Of a stretch of DNA of 64,000 bases, positions 1-12,232 are shown piece after piece. The stretch covers positions 620,001 through 684,000 of the forward strand of contig JAQFVV010012499.1 of the NCBI GenBank assembly GCA_028023455.1, written 5' to 3'. Numbering within the stretch: position 1 is the first letter of the stretch; each line of letters opens with the position of its first letter. The stretch is from Epiperipatus broadwayi. Lineage: Eukaryota; Onychophora; Udeonychophora; Euonychophora; Peripatidae. The translations under genes were made by a program, and so were the position numbers. The notes beneath the pieces are model-generated. The model was not told the DNA's origin and did no database searches. It saw only the letters and a program-made list of their open reading frames with translations.

Positions 1-1865
1 GTGTTCAAGGCATTGACATTTGGATATTAGATCATGTGTAGTCATGCCATGGTCCAGGTTATTGACTTATCTGTGTTGGTTCATCATTATTATAGTTATT
101 GGTATGATACCTATAGCATCAGATTACATCCCATCAATTCTTGATGGTCTAATATGTTGTAATGACAATATTATCCTAAGAAAAGTATGAAATAAACTAG
201 TGAGCTGTTTACCAGCATTGAATAAGTGATTATACGAAATATAATAATATTAATATTAAGTATTAATTTATAATGCTGTATTATTTTTTAAAATTATTAT
301 TATATCAGAGTGATATGAAATATATGTTTTACTTAGCAACTGTAATTCTTAATTAAGTTTATTATTGAGTTATGTTTTTTAACCCTAGTGTACAAAAATA
401 TAATAGTAGGTTGTTGATTAACAAAATATATTTTAGAATGCTACCATGCCAACTTTGGATAAGTTAAAAGAATATTGCCAGTTTAATCTCAAATATAAAT
501 AAAATTAGGGATGTTGCATTATCCTTCAACATGGTAATATAGATATAATCATCAATGTATTTTAAAATAATTATCATCTTAATATTACCTTGTGATCAAT
601 TTTCTAGTGATTATCATGTTTGTATTTTTATTTATTTTTTTTATAAAATAATAATAAGCTGTAAAGTGTAAATAATGTATTTTTTTATAAGATCTAAGTA
701 GATCTACCTTGTTAGTTTTAAAATTTATTCTAATAATTTTTTTGTATAAAATTTAATAAAGAATTATTTGTAAATAATACTTGTAAATAAAATTTATTTT
801 GCTTTGAAATTTAATAAGTTGTTTGATGACCTTCATACTATTGTTTTTGCCATCATCACTCAATATTATTAGATATTATTATTTCATCATATCATCAATC
901 AATATTATTAAATATTAGTATTTCAGAGCATATGATATTACATTATTGATATTATTATAAATATTGTTGATATTATTAAGGAATGTTATATTAAGATAAT
1001 TATTGCCCCAAAATAAAATAATTCATGGTAAGACAGTAATAATATATTAACTTAAATCGGAGATATCAAAGTTAAATCATTTTTGAATTACATTATTATT
1101 TTAACATTATTCCTATCGCAATTATAATCAAAATATTATATAATAGTTCTGCAGATTATCTGATTATTGATATTATTGTCAGGTTTATATTACTGTTAGA
1201 GATTTATTAAGTTATTATTATTAAATTTAGAGTCTTGTCATTATTATTAGTAGTAGTCTGAATCATATATTTCTTAGTTATTTCCTTTTGTATTATTTAT
1301 TTCAATTTGCATGTCTGGATAGCAGTCCCTTTTGTTTATCCAGATATACATAGTTATATGATTATTTATAAAATTAATAACACCAAGACCCCTGGGAATT
1401 CATTAATAAATAATTTTAAAAAGTAATTCCCCTTATTAAACTTTATTTGTTAATCTATTTTATTTATATTACTTTAATCTCTTATTATTATTGTAATTAA
1501 CTTATAATCCAAAAACATGAACCTATTCTTTTTGACTATTTAAATTTTGAATTCATTGTCTTTTGCAACATCAGATTAATCCTTCATTATTATCATCATT
1601 ATTGTCCTAATAGTACTTCCTTATCTTTATTTCTAATTTCTATCATCATATTATTTCTTTATCATCATAATTTATTCATCCTTCATTGATTTTCATTTTT
1701 ACCATAAAATTAGTGGTTCATTATCACCATAAATTTTCATTTCCATCTTTCTCATTCTTTAGATTTGTTCATCATTCAGTCATAATCATTAATTCTTATT
1801 TACCTTTCATTAATTTTTCATTTTTTCCCATTTTCATCCATTATTCATTCATTTTATTTTTGTTT
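1..1865. other. AT-rich non-coding stretch
   Basis: No coding region is recognisable on either strand. The sequence is rich in ATT/TTA runs and CATCATTAT-like tracts. The one long open frame here (about 1686-1880) is phenylalanine, isoleucine and serine rich, as expected from a T-rich tract, and shows no domain. Probably intron or intergenic DNA. Confidence 0.6.
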
Positions 1866-1925
1866 TCAAAACTGTTTTAATAACAGTTATAAACAAGCAT
1901 AAGAAATGGTGATCATGTGATGTTT
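1866..1925 (-). repeat. Terminal fragment of the fold-back repeat family
   Basis: Read on the minus strand, this segment contains CATCACATGATCA, then a TTTCTTATGCTTG stretch, then AACTGTTATTAAAACAG. The same order occurs at the outer end of the copies at 7222 and 37424, and in more diverged form at the right end of the 20081-20444 copy. It looks like a solo end of that family, cut off just where the inner arm (GCAAAACTCTCC) should start. Confidence 0.5.
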
Positions 1926-2433
1926 ATTGGCTTTTATTGTTTTTGTTAATTTCAATATCTATTCTTTAAATAGATATTTTCTTAATTTATAATGATAATG
2001 CTAGATTGAATGAATGCAAGTAGAATGACTGTTTTATTCATTCTTATACTTTTTTTTTATTGTTATAACTAGTTTAGTCTATGTGCTTGATCTAATTTTA
2101 TAATGTTTTGATTACAAGGGATTTATGGCTAATGTACTCTAACTATCTGTTTGTAAAAGATCTAGCTATTTTATAATGAGTTTTTAGGCATTGTTTTGGA
2201 TTTAATAATGTTGTGTGTTTTTAGATTCGTAATGGGTACACAGTTGTAGTGATGATTTTTTATACAATATGTTACATGATATTTATTAGACCTCAGTTGA
2301 ATAATTGATTAGGATTAGATTAATGTTGTGCCCTAAGATTTTTATATGCTTCTTTGAGGTTATGAAGGTTACAGTAGATATCTAAAAATTAGTTCTATTA
2401 AACAATGTAAAAATCAAATCAAATTTGTAAAGT

Positions 2434-2563
2434 TTAGAATAGTTTATAAATCATGATAAGCATAACTGTACATATTTTGGTTTATTACCAGATAATGCTT
2501 AGAATAGTTTATAAATCATGATAAGCATAACCATATATATTTTGGTTTATTACCAAATAATAT
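2434..2563. repeat. Two-copy tandem duplication, 65-bp period
   Basis: The block beginning TTAGAATAGTTTATAAATC is followed immediately by a second, near-identical copy. AGAATAG occurs at 2436 and again at 2501. The copies differ mainly in the middle (ACTGTACAT against ACCATATAT), which indicates a fairly recent local duplication. Confidence 0.8.
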
Positions 2564-3539
2564 TATAGACTCTATATTTTGCTTCATGAAATAAATATAT
2601 AGATATTAATATAAAAAGCATAAATATAATGTGTAGATATATTTAAAAACAATACAGTAATATAAAGTTAGTAAATATAAGTAAGGGAGGAATTTGGTTA
2701 TAGAAAAAATGCATTATTACCATTTAATCTACAAATGACCTTTTTTTTACTCACACATATGATAACATCTATTGTAAAGCAATATATTAATTATTATCAG
2801 CAATGTATAGTGGAAGAAATTGGCACTTGTGGGTTAAATTTTTGTAACTTGATATTGATAAATACTGAACAACAATGAAGATGTGAAAGTTTTTGATTTG
2901 GGTCAGTTAAAGGATTATAGTTCAGCTAGAAATGCATAGAATCATTACTTCTTTAGATGTTTTTATTTAGAGTGTGTCTTATAGAATTGGAGTTTTTAGC
3001 ATGTTTATGAAAAAAGGCATATAACAGTGAAGTGTTATTGGTTAATATATGTATCATACACTAAAGGTTTTATTTTATTATATAGACACTCAAGTGACTA
3101 ATTTTATATATAGATTAATATATAAAAAACATAATTTTGATTGACTCAAGAATAAATTTGCTCATTCAATTCAACTGGGTTTGGCTTCCATTTCTCTGAT
3201 AATAGATTTCAATCAGGGATATTGCAAAACCTTCTCTATAACATTTCTGAATGACCTCTCACACCTGGAATATGGGATCCAGTTGAAATGTTAATACACT
3301 GTTATGGTGACAATGATAGAATGTATATTGGGATAAATTTGAAACATAAGATAACACTTTTACCTGTGAAAATCTTTGTTTTAATGTATCTATATATAAA
3401 TTAAATACTGCCTAACACTTTAATTGAAAAATTCATATAGCATTACAAAAGTAGTCAAAAACAAAACTTTACTAAAATTTTCTCATGACCATGGTTTCAT
3501 TTATTAACAAATAACCTTTTCAAGTGAAAGTCAACAACA

Positions 3540-3563
3540 ACACACACACATATATATATATAC
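3540..3563. repeat. (CA)n(TA)n microsatellite
   Basis: A short CA dinucleotide run passes directly into a TA run. Confidence 0.85.
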
Positions 3564-3838
3564 CCTTCCCATAATTCATTTCAAAAACCAACTACTTTAC
3601 CATCAAAAAATGTTTTCATGAGGTTTATGGTCTCAGATTCAAAAAGATTTATCATCAGTGTTTTTTTAGCTCATAAAAACGAACCTCTGCATTGTTAAAT
3701 AATATTTTATGATCTGGATTTAGTTCATAAATATACAAAGCTGAGTTATGATATTTATTTTACTTCTATTCTTATGAATTTGAACTCTTTCATTAAAACT
3801 TTATTTATCTTGACCTATATATATATATATTGTAACAG

Positions 3839-4089
3839 TCAGAAAACGTGTGACTCATAAACATAGTGCAGAATTCAACCACCACAAAGAACAGCAGCAC
3901 CATCGAGGTAGCGAAGCCACCTGTGTTACTGAGTTCGAACATAGTTTATCGGTTCCACAATACAATCCACGAAACAACGCATCTGATGTGACATTAGTAA
4001 ATATTTCCTTAGGCACGGTGGTCAGGGATATGCAAGAGATTCTTGATTTTATTCTCAAGTTAGCCAATAATCAAACTAATATTAATTAA
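3839..4089 (+). CDS. Candidate terminal coding exon of an unidentified host gene
   Basis: An open frame runs from a possible splice acceptor (TTGTAACAG, AG at 3837-3838) to a TAA stop at 4087-4089. Read in the phase that begins TC-AGA-AAA-CGT, it gives about 83 residues. Composition and codon use are unlike the surrounding DNA: it is less A+T rich, has mixed amino acids, and has a hydrophilic His/Gln-rich start (HHKEQQHH). It ends in a predicted amphipathic segment containing VVRDMQEILDFILKLA. AATAAA follows 48 bases after the stop, as expected for a last exon. I do not recognise the family. The end could resemble an intracellular tail of a channel or receptor, but that is a guess. Upstream exons are not visible in the window. 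It could also be a chance open frame or an unknown repeat fragment; the tract before the acceptor is TA-rich rather than pyrimidine-rich. Confidence 0.45.
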
Positions 4090-4137
4090 ACATTCATATT
4101 TACATAATCGAGGAAATATTATATAGAATGGGTATCG

Positions 4138-4143
4138 AATAAA
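4138..4143 (+). promoter_or_regulatory. Possible poly(A) signal AATAAA
   Basis: A canonical AATAAA hexamer lies 48 bases after the stop codon of the candidate terminal exon. Such hexamers are frequent by chance in DNA this AT-rich, so the assignment rests on position alone. Confidence 0.35.
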
Positions 4144-4599
4144 TGAAATGTAACTGCAGACGTATAGTTTAAAATTATTTATTCACACATTTTAATAAGA
4201 AAATCATTTACTAATAATATTTTATGGATTCAAAGCTTCATTAGCGGGATTTGCAATACTATTATATTTTAAAGAATACATTTATTTATTTATTTATTTA
4301 TACATTATTTTATATTGAGGACTTCAGTAGCAGTATTTCCAATACTGTAATGTTTACAAAAGGAATACATTTATTCGAAGGCATAATCTAGCTACCTAAA
4401 ATTCTCAAGTAAGTATTTCTAATGCATGCCTTGGGGAATTTATACCTTTGCAATGCAAGAGTCTATAGTAAGATTTAAGAGTTGCAGTGGACATATATTT
4501 ATTTAATTAAAATATTTATTTTATGACTAAGGGCAAACATTTATTTGAGAGTGAATTACGAAGATAATGCAGAGGCGGAGTGATATATAGAATAATAAA

Positions 4600-4920
4600 A
4601 TTAAGTAAAGGAACACATGGTACGCTTTAGAAAGGCGACATGGAATGGCAGTATATTGAAACTGCAATGCTGCGAATGAGTTTATAAGACTGTCGGGCTG
4701 GTCTCTGCCTCGGCCCGATGAAGTAAGGTGTCACATAAGCATAACCAGGGACAAGCAGTCCGTGTCACAATTTGCCGCATGGCTGCATGGCGGGTCAAAT
4801 CCTACGGGAGCATTTATTATGTCCGCTTGTGTAGGACAACTGAAGAATCCGGAATATTTACAGCAGAATAGATCATCGCGTCTTTAAAACGTAACACATG
4901 TATAAGTATAAACGATTGTG
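4600..4920. other. GC-enriched island of unknown function
   Basis: This is clearly richer in G+C and CpG than its neighbours (for example GTCGGGCTGGTCTC, CATGGCGGGTC, CATCGCGTC). No frame on either strand gives a convincing protein and no tRNA fold was recognised. It lies downstream of the candidate exon, so it could be 3' UTR, a separate non-coding transcript, a regulatory element, or the GC-rich head of an unrecognised repeat. Confidence 0.35.
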
Positions 4921-7017
4921 ATAAGATTTAAATAGATTTCTAATTCGGCCCTACATTATCAACATTTACTAAAGAACATTGGTGACTCTCAAAGAAATGT
5001 AATTTGATGGAATTATTCATTAAGATTTAATATATACAAAACATATCTAAACTGGGAATGATTACAACTAATATGCCAGCCATTTGCAAAGTTGTAGACC
5101 CCTGCATTACAATAAATGAAGCATTGAATGCATGTCGGTTTATATGAAAATTAAATTATTTATGAAAGTAATGTTAATGAAATCTGTCACGCAATCACTA
5201 TTTCACGCGATCATAGATTTAAATTTTGAACATTGAGACAATTATTAGCATGCAATAATTAAATAATAAATATAGATAAAATGTAGATTTCAGAAATATG
5301 CACCCAAGAAAGATAGAGTGAGGTAAGCTAGATTAGAGAAATTTACACATTAAATTAATTATTTAATTTTAGTTATACAAATGATAGTTTTTTTACATTT
5401 TATAATTTAGATAAGTATTATGAAGAAGAGCTATAGCATATTATTAGAGTACTCTAGAGTTTGAACATAGACAGGTACCTGTTTTATAAGAAGTTTTCTG
5501 ATTCCATTAGTTTAGCAGCAAAAAGTTCACGAGTGGCAATTCTTTCTTGTATTTAGATATTTCATTTACTTTCACAGCAGCAGCAGCTTTCTCATTTATT
5601 TCAGGCAACAGATCTTCATGGTGAATTTATGACAGGCAATGGAAAGTTTGGCATCCGATAGGCCATCTCCCGATGTAGAATAATCTAGGTGCTTTTACTC
5701 GGTCATACCTTGGCAGGAACAATTTATTTTTATATTTTGGAGACTCTCAGTGATCGAGAGCAAAGCTAAAGTTGAAGTCAATGTCTCCAGCAAGTCTAAG
5801 ATGGCCTCTTTTCTTATCTTGATCTCACATTTTTGTTAAGGTATTTTTAGGTTCTACTTAATCTGCCCTGAGGATAATCAATGCATTTTGTTGGTTTTAA
5901 TTAAAAAAAGCTGCCATTCTATTGTTTACATTTTACATTTACTAATTACATTTTGGGGAATTTTTCTTTAATTAATCTATTATCTATAACTGACTGATGC
6001 TTTTAAATTTCAAAGACAAAAAGGGAACATAAGATTATTTTAACTTTTAATTAAAAATTACATCAGATTTTTTTAGAATTATTATTAAACAAAATTTAAA
6101 CAAAGCAATAAATACGAACTTTATAATCCAAAATAAATGATCAAAATTATACAAAATTATATAACTAAAAGAAATCTAAATTATATTATTTTATCCCTAT
6201 TTATTGCCTTTAATTTGAGATCGAAATGTGTGCATGTCCATGCTGAATTCTACACATATCTATACATTTTTAATATTGCCACACACACAACTCGATACCA
6301 AAAAGTTTAAATTTGGGCGGGATAGACCGGTCAGTGAGAGATGACAGAAAAAGGTGAAACTTAAGATTCGAATATGAATCTTACTGTTTCAATATATATA
6401 TTATGACAACTGCAAAGAATTCTTATACACTATACCAGGAATGTATTTACTATCAATTAACAGTTTTGAACTATTTAATAATTAATTTAAATTAAGTCCT
6501 TTTTCCAATCCACTTTTGTACATGATTATTCTCATTTACAATTAAATATTTACTATTATCAGATCTACAGATATTTTAAGTCAATTTTGTGTATCATCTT
6601 TTTTTGAAGGTTTTAATAAAATAAATAGATTTATTTTAGAGGATTATTGTGTTTATGATAGTTTAGATATTGACAATGGGTATTAATCATTTGATAAAAT
6701 AAATAGTATTAATGTACTTCTTTGTATTCTAAAAAAAAGCATAATTTTTTTTCTCCAGATAAGATCAGGGTCATTTATGATTGGCTAGTATTATTAGAGA
6801 ATTCTATGTATTTTATATGTAATGATGTATTTATAAGATTAGAAGGGGATGGGTTATTGGTTATGTTATTTCTCATTTAATGTGCTCTGTCTATATTGAT
6901 TTTTTTGTAGAATAATGTTATTAATCATTTTTCTGTTTCTTTAAAATAATTTGTTAGTATGTTGATGATTGTTTGTTTGTTACTCAGTAAGATAAATATA
7001 TTTCGATAGATTGAATG
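4921..7017. other. AT-rich non-coding stretch
   Basis: No gene is recognisable. About 5440-5870 is less AT-rich than its surroundings and contains a small CAG run (about 5576-5590), but no open frame of useful length. The rest is long A/T tracts. Confidence 0.5.
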
Positions 7018-7118
7018 CATTTGTTGTATTTATATAATGGACTATTTCCATCATTTAATATTGTTAAATGTCTTTAGAAAAATGTAACTTAATTTAAATT
7101 TTTAAATTACAAGTAGCT
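7018..7118 (-). repeat. Fragment of the PLE/SINE-like 3' tail
   Basis: On the minus strand this matches the last ~100 bp of the elements at 7391-8110 and 11115-12090. All share CTAAAGACAT (TCTTTAGAAA in the other sense), AATGATGGAAATAGTCC and TATATAAATACAAC. It lies just upstream of the plus-strand copy and in the opposite orientation. Confidence 0.6.
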
Positions 7119-7221
7119 GACAAATCAATGAAAAATTTTCTATCAATATAATGTTAGAACAGCCTTCCAGAATCATACCATATGACAATGAATTCTAATG
7201 TCTACAAATCCTAAATTTTCA

Positions 7222-7372
7222 AACATCACATGATCATCATTTCTTATGCTTGCTCAGAACTGTTATTAAAACAGGCAAAACTCTCCATGCAGTAGTACCT
7301 TCTGAAATCTATTGATTATTCTTGCTTGCACTGAGTTGCACTACTATATGGAGAGTTTTGCTTGCTTTAAAA
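7222..7372. mobile_element. Internally deleted copy of the fold-back element
   Basis: The outer block (CATCACATGATCATC, then AACTGTTATTAAAACAG) leads into a left arm tip, GGCAAAACTCTCCATGCAGTAG, at 7274-7295. The matching right arm, CTACTATATGGAGAGTTTTGC, is at 7341-7361. Between them is only the distal part of the right arm (ATTGATTATT, TTGCTTGCACTGA), so most of both arms and the loop seen in the 20081-20444 copy are missing. Confidence 0.65.
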
Positions 7373-7390
7373 TCTAAACTTTATGTGCTG

Positions 7391-7663
7391 AAAAACAAAA
7401 ACTGTATCTATGAAATACCATGTAAATGTGGAAAAATGTATATTGGTGAAACCAGTTGCTCCATTGAAAAGTGATTTCAAGAGCACAAACTAATGATTAT
7501 AAGAAAGAAAACAGATGTGTTTAATGTAGCAGATCATGGATATACCAATGAATATATATGTTCAGTTGGAAAAAATACAAAAATATTGGATAGAGACAAA
7601 AAGGTACAAAGAAGAAAATTCAGAAGAATCTACTCACATGAAAATGGTGAATAACCTCATAAG
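7391..7663 (+). pseudogene. GIY-YIG endonuclease remnant of a Penelope-like element
   Basis: The translation contains IYEIPCKCGKMYIGETS, then a region ending KILDRDKKVQRRKF. This is the order seen in the C-terminal GIY-YIG nuclease of Penelope-like elements: an IY..PC motif, YIGET, a basic helix with EHK, and a KILDRE-like motif before a basic helix. In such elements this nuclease nicks the target for retrotransposition and lies C-terminal to the reverse transcriptase. One in-frame TGA interrupts the helix before FQEHK (where Arg is usual) and no reverse transcriptase precedes it here. It runs directly into the tRNA-bearing 3' region at 7664-8110. The family assignment is fairly safe; the copy is dead. 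Confidence 0.75.
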
Positions 7664-8110
7664 TCAAACTATTATGACTGCATATAATGTATGAAAACTA
7701 CTAATCAACTTTGCTCTTAGAAAAAAATGGAGAAATCAGAATGAATCTTATAGATAAGTGTAAGAACTTTCTAGCGACTGTGGCCTATGGTATGATGGCT
7801 CAATTGGTTAGAGTGTTATCTTAAAACTAAATATTCAAGAATCTAAGGCTCTATATTTGATTCCCATCCTAGTACTGTAATTGGCAATGCCATCAATATC
7901 TGAGAAAGAGAGGAGAAAAATATCTCTTGAAACATTGCACATATACTAACCTTTGTGCTATTTCTAACATTTGAGTGCAATTTGAAAATTAAAATAAAGT
8001 CACATTTTTAAGACATTCAATACTTAATATTAGACAATGAAAATAGTCCAATACATAAATACAACTAAAATACCATTATTACAAACTTTCAGGAAACATT
8101 GAATCAATCT
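7664..8110 (+). mobile_element. PLE 3' region carrying a tRNA-derived (SINE-like) segment
   Basis: After the nuclease remnant comes a conserved link (CAACTTTGCTCTTAG, then GGAGAAATCAG), a tRNA-Lys-like segment at 7793-7866, a hairpin ending CTTGAAACATT at about 7900-7935, and a ~170-bp tail ending ATACAACTAAAATACC. The same order and junctions recur on the minus strand at 11115-11530 and 12233-12620. The join between PLE end and tRNA-like sequence is therefore a property of the family, not a chance insertion. Either the PLE captured a SINE, or a SINE took its 3' part from the PLE. Confidence 0.65.
7793..7866 (+). other. tRNA-Lys-like segment with pol III A and B boxes
   Basis: An A-box-like TGGCTCAATTGG is followed by TTAGAG, and about 40 bp later by a B-box-like TTTGATTCCC. 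The better-preserved minus-strand copy at 12438-12512 reads GCTCAGTTGGTTAGAG and AAGGGTCCAGGTTTAATTCC, which follows tRNA-Lys through the variable and T arms. The acceptor stem does not close, so this is an internal promoter relic and not a tRNA gene. Confidence 0.6.
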
Positions 8111-11100
8111 CATGACAACATCCTTTGATGTTAAAAATAGTTGATTTTTTAAGTAAATAATGGGAAGACTACTTTGTTTTCTAAATATATGTAGTTTGTA
8201 TTTTGTTGAATTTCACTTGAAAAGATCTATTTGTTAATAGATGAAACCATGATCATGAGAGAATTTTAGTAAAATGTTGCTTTTTTTGGCTAGTTTTGTA
8301 ATGTTATATATTATGTTGTGTATCAATTTTTTTGTTGATGTATGTTGTCATATATAGGTGAATCGATGTGTGATATTGAAAAAGAATTAAAGGAGCATGA
8401 ATAAGCATATGAAAAACAAAAATAATAATGACTGCCTCAGTTTTCTTTTTTATGAGCATAAAAGGACATGTAAATATAAATTTAAGTTTGATATTGAAAG
8501 TGATTCTTCATAAATCGAGAAACCATAATAAAAAAATTGAGGAGGCAATTTTCATAAATAGAAATAAAATGAATATAATTAATGAACAAGCTGCTAACAT
8601 TAAAATGTGGGAGTCATAGGATTTGAGTTAATGATGTTTGCTTTCATTTTGTTTTCTGAATTTAAAGGCACTCGAGGCAGGTTAAGAAATTAACCAAAAG
8701 TACTTCTGCAGATTGAATGACTGTATATAATAGTTAATTGCCCATTATATTTATTATTTTTGTTGTTATTACAATAGTTTTTTTAATTAATTGACATTTT
8801 ATTTGTATCTATACACAATCTGTTCCAGTAAACTATCAGAGATATTTCAGAAGTCCTAAATTTTAATATAAAAAATATATGTAAAGTGATTATATTTTAT
8901 TCTATAACAAGTCATAATAAATCTATTACAACAGAAATAAATATAAGAAATTTTTACACTTTTGTTTGTAGAGTATCCAGTAAAAATATGGCAATATGCA
9001 TAATAATTCTTTTAAAATACTGAAATAAATTACTGGTTATAGATTCAAATAAAATAAAATTTAAAAATATCTAAAAAAAAAAAATATTCTATAATGTAGT
9101 GAAACATGTGCAAGAATCTGATAACATTCTTACATCAGAACATTTTGATAAGATAATGCATTTAAAAATAGCATATCTAAAATTGAGGATTAAATTCCAA
9201 TCGTGTTGTAAAAAAAACATTTGAATAGAGAGCTCAGGTATTAACTATACCAATCAATATTTTTTTTAAATAATTGATAAATAATGAAAAATTGCTGAAT
9301 TGAGTTGTTAATTATTACTCTTTTAAGATAACTCTTTAATAATTCATAAGCCTTGATTATTATACGGTACTATTATGAATTATATTTATGCATCTGTACT
9401 ATATATATATGCATCTAAAGTTTTAAAAAGATTAAATCAGCGAAAGTCATATTATAAATATCGTAATCGTTAAATAGAATTAAATAAGTAAAAGTATTTT
9501 TTTTTTAAAAATCAATAAAAGTTATATGTATACAGCGTTATATGCATATGTTTGTACATACAGTATTAGATTCTTTTTAAATAAATGTTAAATGTTTTAA
9601 TGAGAGTGGTTTTTTTTCCAAAAAAAAAAAGAAAAAGAAATTAATGATAGCATTCCATTAAGACTTAAAAGAGCAGTTTCTTCTAAAGATAAAAGAAAGA
9701 AAAAACACGCAATACATTAAGATCAATTTTAGAAAGAATATATATATAATACCACTTTTTCATTTTTTTTACAAAAAGTCAAAATTACAAAGACTGTACT
9801 AAAAATTTGATGAAAATTAAATGCATCCAATTATTTTAATTTATAAATGGAACTAATTGTAAAATTAAAAAGACTTTTTAAATATTATTATATGTATGCC
9901 ATCTGGGAATGTTATTTGCAATTCCCAGTATAAGAAAACAAACGAACAAAATGTGAATTACAAATTATTTTAATTAATATTGTGGTCGTTGTTTTTCTTA
10001 ATTAAATAATAGATAATTATCGGCCATATATATAATTCGTTATTTTTTTAAATTCACGAATCGTTTTTTAGATATTTTAGTCAACCTTAGAGAAATCAAA
10101 AAACAAACCGAAAAAATGCATATTTCAAAACATGTATTTTCCAATTATAAAAATTTAGACTTCTATTATCTATAATATATAAGAAATTCTGTAGTTTAAA
10201 TCTTTTTATTTATTTATTTTTGCTATACATTCAGTGTTTTCTTCTTTTTTTATTTGTCTATGTATCTGTTCATTTTTCTTTAATTCATTTTTTTTATTTT
10301 TTTTTTTTTTGGGGGGGGGGTATTATTTTTATAATTATGTCCACTTTATTTTCTTTTTATTTATAAGTAAATATTTAATGTTATTTATAAATATAACGAG
10401 TTATCTATCATTTCATGTTCTTAACATTGTATGATTTCTAATCTCAAAAATAAATCAACATTTTACAAATTCTACATTTCATTACATGAACAACGCATCA
10501 TTATTTTTGCATTACCTTGTTTATATGATTTAAAATCTTCATGTTAAGTATTATTTTTAGATTGTTAATATGAAAGACTTTAACCAAAGATTTAAATATG
10601 AATAAAAAATAAACCACGTTATCTAAAGAATCTTTAGTATTTAGTAGAATACGATGTTGATTCATCAAATATTTCTAACTCAGAATGATTTTTCCCTATC
10701 TACTCTCAGTGATATTTCTTATATTAAGTCTTAATTTTCATTTGAATTTTTTATTTCATCATTGTCAGTATCTTAGGTGGATGTATAGTATATACCAACT
10801 TTCTCATGCAGTACTGAACATCTCTCTGTTCTAATTGTTTGCAGTTGGATTATCCATTTATGTAAAAAGATATTTATCAATTCTATACACCAATATCCTA
10901 ACTAATGTTTACTTCAATTTTTTTGTATACACATATGCATGTGTAAACATATGTTTAAAGTTTTATTCTTTCTTGTATTTCTATTTTTTCTTTTTCTGGA
11001 ATCTCATTTTCAATTATGAGTGTCTGATAATGAATAAAATAAAATTTCATATCAATATGTCTCATTTAAATAATTTAAGTTACAATTCTATGATAGTTTT

Positions 11101-11114
11101 CTCATATCTATGAT
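8111..11114. other. Long AT-rich stretch without recognisable genes
   Basis: Several open frames of 60-90 codons are present (about 8428-8619, 10234-10434, 10835-11113). All are dominated by Phe, Ile, Leu, Asn, Lys and Tyr, as expected from AT-rich DNA, and show no motif. A T14/G10 homopolymer junction lies at 10297-10320. Confidence 0.55.
10297..10320. repeat. T14 followed by G10 homopolymer junction
   Basis: Fourteen T residues pass directly into ten G residues with no interruption. G runs of this length are absent from the rest of the window. It may be a real slippage-prone tract or an assembly artefact. Confidence 0.7.
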
Positions 11115-12090
11115 GCCATCTTATATTAGTTGCATTTATATAGTGGACTATTTTCATCATGTAATATAAATGTTGAATGTCTTTAGAAAAAATTAACTTT
11201 ATTTAAATATTCCAAATACATTCAACTGTTAGATACTGCACAGGTTAATATATGCCCAACATTTTGAGAGGTATTATTCTTCTCTCTTCTTAAGGTGTTG
11301 CTGACCTGACCAGTGACAGTACTAGCATGGTAATCAAATCTGTATTTTTAGATTTTTGAATATTGATTTTTAAGATAATGTTCTTACCAACTAAATCATT
11401 CTGACAAAGGAAACAATCTGTAGAAGTTTCCTATAGATATCTATGAAGTTCCTCCTGATTTCTCCTCATTTTCCTAAGAGCAAAGTTGAATAGTGGTTTT
11501 CATACATTATGTATAGTCACATTAGCTGGACTTATTGTTCTCCACTGTCACATGAGTAGCTTTTTTATTACTTGTCAAGTGTTCTTTTTATTCTCCAGCA
11601 TAATTCTGCTGCTTCTTTTAAAGGCCATTTTGGAGTGACTTCCTTAGTGACTGCCATTATATCTAATAAAAGAATATTAGATGGCATTATGGCAAAGTTA
11701 AATTATTTTTCAATAACAGAAATTTCCGCATCTGTTAGATGTTTAGAAGTGAGAGTTGTAACAAATGAAGCTGGTACATTACTTGGTACATCATGATTGC
11801 TGATAAGTCAATGTAGGTTTGCCTGTTTTTCCTTTTGGCATTCTTTTATTTTTCCATATAATATATAATATAATTTTCTTACCACTTGAGAAACTTGTAA
11901 AGTCTTCATCAGTAAGTTTATCTTTAGAAAACATTCTACATTAATAATGAAATGCAAGGTTTGATACTTGGGAAACCTTTGAACATTTTTATTTCTCTTA
12001 TGGAGCTTCACACGGTCTCTGAATAATTCGTTCTGCTCTCAGGAAGTGAATTGGAGGTTTTAATTGCAAATCTTTGTGAATTATCCCACC
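11115..12090 (-). mobile_element. Deleted Penelope-like element: 5' coding part joined to the 3' tail
   Basis: Read on the minus strand, 12090 down to about 11545 encodes a degraded PLE N-terminal region. It includes VPASFVTTLTSKHLTDAEIS, then FNFAIMPSNI, then a KWPLKEAAELCW segment. This layout, with an LTDAE-like motif, a short FNF..P segment and an acidic linker, precedes the reverse transcriptase in many PLE proteins. The RT and GIY-YIG parts are missing. The sequence continues into the shared 3' region (CAACTTTGCTCTTAG link, degenerate A and B boxes at about 11327-11398, tail to 11115). At least one stop interrupts the coding part. It is an internally deleted copy of the same family as 7391-8110. 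Confidence 0.65.
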
Positions 12091-12232
12091 AGATTTACAT
12101 TTATATATGAAAGTTAAATGATTTTATACTTTGGCCAACTTTAGATATAATTTTTCATAATGTCTAAAGTTTGATATAATATTGGATCCCTACTGAACAC
12201 ATACTATTTTATTGAAGATTTGTGATTATGGT

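Larger units (their letters stand above)
1926..3838. other. AT-rich non-coding stretch with minor repeats
   Basis: No gene is recognisable. It contains the 65-bp tandem duplication listed separately. A slightly more GC-rich patch lies at about 3160-3300; its ends, TTCAACTGGG and CCAGTTGAA, are short inverted repeats and might be a small degraded element. A CA/TA microsatellite starts at 3540. A further TA run (about 3818-3832) lies just upstream of the candidate exon. Confidence 0.5.
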
